Of a DNA stretch of 36,259 bases, positions 34,123 through 36,259 are shown piece by piece. The notes beneath the pieces are model-generated. The model searched no databases. It was given only the letters and a program-made list of their open reading frames with translations, and was not told the DNA's origin. Source of the DNA: Verrucolacustris sp044348085 (GTDB lineage Bacteria; Verrucomicrobiota; Verrucomicrobiia; Methylacidiphilales; Verrucolacustridaceae); the NCBI GenBank assembly GCA_044348085.1, contig JBIKTM010000018.1, forward strand, positions 1 through 36,259. Reading direction: 5' to 3'. The position numbers and the translations under genes were made by a program. Within the stretch, counting starts at the first letter, position 1. Every line of letters starts with the position of its first letter.

Positions 34123-34275
34123 ATGGACGAAGCACACACAGGGCTGGGATTGATCTTTTTACTCGCTGTATCTGCCCTCTGCGGTGGCATTGTCATTTGG
34201 TTGATCGTTACCGAAGGGATTCGTCACAATAGCGTACAAGGCCACGATTCTTCCGAATCGAAACATACCCACTAG
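34123..34275 (+). CDS. Small single-pass membrane protein (50 residues)
   Basis: An ATG-to-TAG frame encodes 50 residues: a short N-terminus (MDEAHTG), one hydrophobic helix of about 22 residues (LGLIFLLAVSALCGGIVIWL and a few more, positions 8-30), and a polar, His/Ser-rich tail ending SKHTH. It sits between the peptidase-like gene and the convergent secreted-protein gene, whose stop is two bases away. No good ribosome-binding site is seen. The length and hydrophobic pattern support a real small membrane protein, perhaps a partner of the upstream exported protein, but chance cannot be excluded. Confidence 0.5.
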   Translation: MDEAHTGLGLIFLLAVSALCGGIVIWLIVTEGIRHNSVQGHDSSESKHTH

Positions 34276-34277
34276 AC

Positions 34278-36259
34278 TCAAGGCACTAGGTTCACCCTTA
34301 CAAAATAGACAGAAGCATCGGCAGGCACGGTCACCGTTTTCGTGCTCAAACCTGAGTTTGCTGTCAGAACTTCCCACGCATCCTGCCACGAGCTCGGGTT
34401 GAGTTGGGTAGCGACCTGTAACTGATATTTTTTCCCAGAAACCGAAGACCAGGTTATCGTTAGGGAATTTCCATTTCGCTCAATCGTTTTAACATTAAAC
34501 GTTGAGGAAGAATCCATGGGATTCGTGCCCAGCACAGACTCCTGCAAGTTGGTAAACCCGTCTCCATCTGGATCAAGAGTCGCCACGCGATTCCCTTCTC
34601 CAATCCCATATAGAGCCCACCAACTGTTATCAATTCCGTCCGTTGTCCCGCTATAGCTAAGCACCGAGGCCGTAGCGGTGATGGTCCCCGCATCCAATAG
34701 CTGCCGCGTGTGAGTCATCGAGCCGATGTAAAGATTCCGTTCCGTGTTTGGACCCGCATTTTTATTTTCCACCACAAGACGGGAAATCGCCCTGCCAACC
34801 GTAGCTAAAGTCCCGGTAACATTCGCACCTCCGGTAGACAAGGTGTAGGTGTTGGCTGAAGTGAGGGCAAAGGCGAGACTCAGTCCACCCTCGGTGTAGC
34901 CAATGCCGCTGTCCCTCGCTGTGGTGTTGTCCGTAATTCGGTAGCGACTTTCCCCTCCTACAAAATAAAAGCGGAATTTCACGTTTCCAGAGTTGTCAGT
35001 AAGAGCAAAACCAGTCTCGGTGCCGTTATCAACCCAGTTGCTGTCAAAGCGCAGAGCAAAGATGTCTCCTGCGGCCATTGGCGTGCTGAAGTTCCGTGTC
35101 GCGGTGGAGATGCCGCCACTGTTGGCCCAAAGCCCAAAGCCACCAGCTGAACCAACGCTCATGTTGGCATGGCTCGATGTCTGCGCCAAAAAATGGCCAC
35201 CAGTTCCGGAACTGGACAGACTCCAATTCTCGAAACCCGTCCCGCCAGTCCCGCCGTTGGACCAGGACGAGTAATTGTCCGGACTGTCCGTTAGAGTCTG
35301 CGTTGAAGACGTAGCGTAAGTTCCACTAAAAGTGACTGCGTTGGCACCACCACCCAACCCAATGTTGGCCGTCCAATCCCAGCCGTTGGAGACGCTTCCT
35401 CCAGGAAAGGGCACTAGGCCCGTGGCACCAGTGGTAGGGTTAAACCAAGTCAGACCGTTGACAAAAGCCGACCCAGCCCGACCCCGAAAGATATGAGAAT
35501 TTCCAACAGCTGAGCCTGGAGCCACTGGATTCATGATGGAGATCTGATTTGGATTGAGGGCGGCGAAGGTCGTGGTGGCGGCCAATCCAGCAGAGGCAAC
35601 CGAAGAGCCAGCCACATTTACCGCCTTTAAAGTGTAGGTATAACTGTTTTCCGGCAACAAAGCGGTGTCCACATAGTTGGTGTCCTGTGGGGTAGCGACC
35701 TGGGTGCCATTGCGTAAAACAATATAAGAAGTTGCCGTGAGGGATGGAGTCCACGAGAGAGACACCGAAGTGCTAGTGATCGCCGTGGCCTGTAAACCCG
35801 TGGGGACCGCTGGTGGAACAGTTGGAGCGGGTGCGCTGCTGACGCTAAGATTCCAATTTGCATTGTTGTTATTATCCCACAAGTTGCCACCGTTGTTGAA
35901 GACCATCGCAATCGTTGTGGCATTCGCCGGAACGGTGTAGCTGTATTTCCAAATGGCCCCATCCTTGGTCATGGCCACGCCGGGAAGTGCGGTCCAGTTT
36001 GCACTATTATAGCCATGGTGAATGTTGACAGCGCTAGCCGTGGCCAGATTCCGTCCCGTCGGATCGTACGTGACCGTGAGCGACTGACCGGCCACCGGAG
36101 GATTTGGGCTGGTCGCAACAACCGTGCTACTGCCTCCCCCTCCACCGCCGCCGTTGCTCTGACCGCTGTAGTCGTCGACCCAAACATGCTGAATCTCGGA
36201 TTTGGAGATGTTGCCTTTTGAGTCGGTCGCCTCGATGTAGTAGTCGAGCAACTTGCTGC
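34278..36259 (-). CDS. C-terminal part of a large secreted protein with CBM25-like and FN3 modules (partial)
   Basis: The gene runs off the right edge, so the N-terminus is missing; about 660 residues are visible. In order: DYYIEATDSKGN and IQHVWV, a junction seen at the C-terminus of amylase-like enzymes; a poly-Gly linker; a CBM25-type starch-binding module (about 45-140; VNIHHGYNSANW, MTKDGAIWKYSYTVPA, WDNNNNANW); a fibronectin type III domain (about 148-232); a large Gly/Ser/Thr-rich beta region (about 235-530); a thrombospondin-3-like calcium motif DPDGDGFTNLQESVLGTNP (about 560-580); and a final beta domain (SGKKYQLQVATQL). The missing part may be an alpha-glucan hydrolase. This is inference. 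Confidence 0.82.
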   Translation of the reverse strand, partial: SKLLDYYIEATDSKGNISKSEIQHVWVDDYSGQSNGGGGGGGSSTVVATSPNPPVAGQSLTVTYDPTGRNLATASAVNIHHGYNSANWTALPGVAMTKDGAIWKYSYTVPANATTIAMVFNNGGNLWDNNNNANWNLSVSSAPAPTVPPAVPTGLQATAITSTSVSLSWTPSLTATSYIVLRNGTQVATPQDTNYVDTALLPENSYTYTLKAVNVAGSSVASAGLAATTTFAALNPNQISIMNPVAPGSAVGNSHIFRGRAGSAFVNGLTWFNPTTGATGLVPFPGGSVSNGWDWTANIGLGGGANAVTFSGTYATSSTQTLTDSPDNYSSWSNGGTGGTGFENWSLSSSGTGGHFLAQTSSHANMSVGSAGGFGLWANSGGISTATRNFSTPMAAGDIFALRFDSNWVDNGTETGFALTDNSGNVKFRFYFVGGESRYRITDNTTARDSGIGYTEGGLSLAFALTSANTYTLSTGGANVTGTLATVGRAISRLVVENKNAGPNTERNLYIGSMTHTRQLLDAGTITATASVLSYSGTTDGIDNSWWALYGIGEGNRVATLDPDGDGFTNLQESVLGTNPMDSSSTFNVKTIERNGNSLTITWSSVSGKKYQLQVATQLNPSSWQDAWEVLTANSGLSTKTVTVPADASVYFVRVNLVP

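Noticed and set aside
1..36259. CRISPR array, insertion sequence, phage or toxin-antitoxin genes
   Set aside because: No regularly spaced direct repeats, transposase, integrase or toxin-antitoxin pair was seen in any frame.

Overview
The window looks like chromosomal DNA from a Gram-negative bacterium of the Planctomycetota-Verrucomicrobiota-Chlamydiota group, most likely Verrucomicrobiota. The grounds are an LpxC-FabZ fusion, the long three-domain form of IspG, LptD and LpxA (an LPS-type outer membrane), the futalosine-pathway enzyme MqnD, and a secreted multidomain protein ending in a DPDGDGFTN calcium-binding motif and a beta domain of a style common in Verrucomicrobiota. This placement is inference; no rRNA gene is present. 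Coding density is very high. The only gene-free stretch over 300 bases is the left end (1-494), which holds no convincing gene but several hairpins and a possible 6S-like RNA.

Layout. 0.5-3.7 kb (minus): an exported S9 prolyl-oligopeptidase-type lipoprotein and an exported TPR protein. 3.8-4.5 kb (plus): an MBL-fold hydrolase. 4.5-7.9 kb (minus): two tandem PilT-type ATPases overlapping a trpD-like gene. 7.98-16.3 kb (plus): PolX, a three-gene type III polyketide synthase / methyltransferase / flavoprotein cluster, ClpB, a YajQ-family protein and an exported protein. 16.3-18 kb: a DUF309-type protein (minus), a small zinc-ribbon protein and MqnD (plus). 18-20 kb (minus): lpxC-fabZ and lpxA, joined by a TGAGGAGG stop/ribosome-binding junction. 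20.2 kb (plus): a short RecO. 20.7-32.8 kb (minus): nadA, lptD, ugd, purA, uppS, cdsA, dxr, rseP, ispG, the last seven almost without gaps. 32.8-34.3 kb (plus): an exported cysteine-peptidase-like protein and a 50-residue membrane protein. 34.3 kb to the end (minus): the C-terminal part of a large secreted protein with a starch-binding-type module.

How the genes work together. The 18-32.8 kb block is mainly an envelope block: lipid A synthesis (LpxA, LpxC, FabZ), LPS export (LptD), UDP-glucuronate (Ugd), undecaprenyl diphosphate (UppS) with two MEP-pathway enzymes that feed it (Dxr, IspG), CDP-diacylglycerol (CdsA) and intramembrane proteolysis (RseP). The most interesting accessory element is the type III PKS operon at 9.7-12.5 kb, predicted to make a methylated and oxidised phenolic or pyrone lipid, or a quinone. 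Second-tier points are a TrpD homologue with altered metal- and PRPP-site residues inside a twitching-motility operon, and the structured left end.
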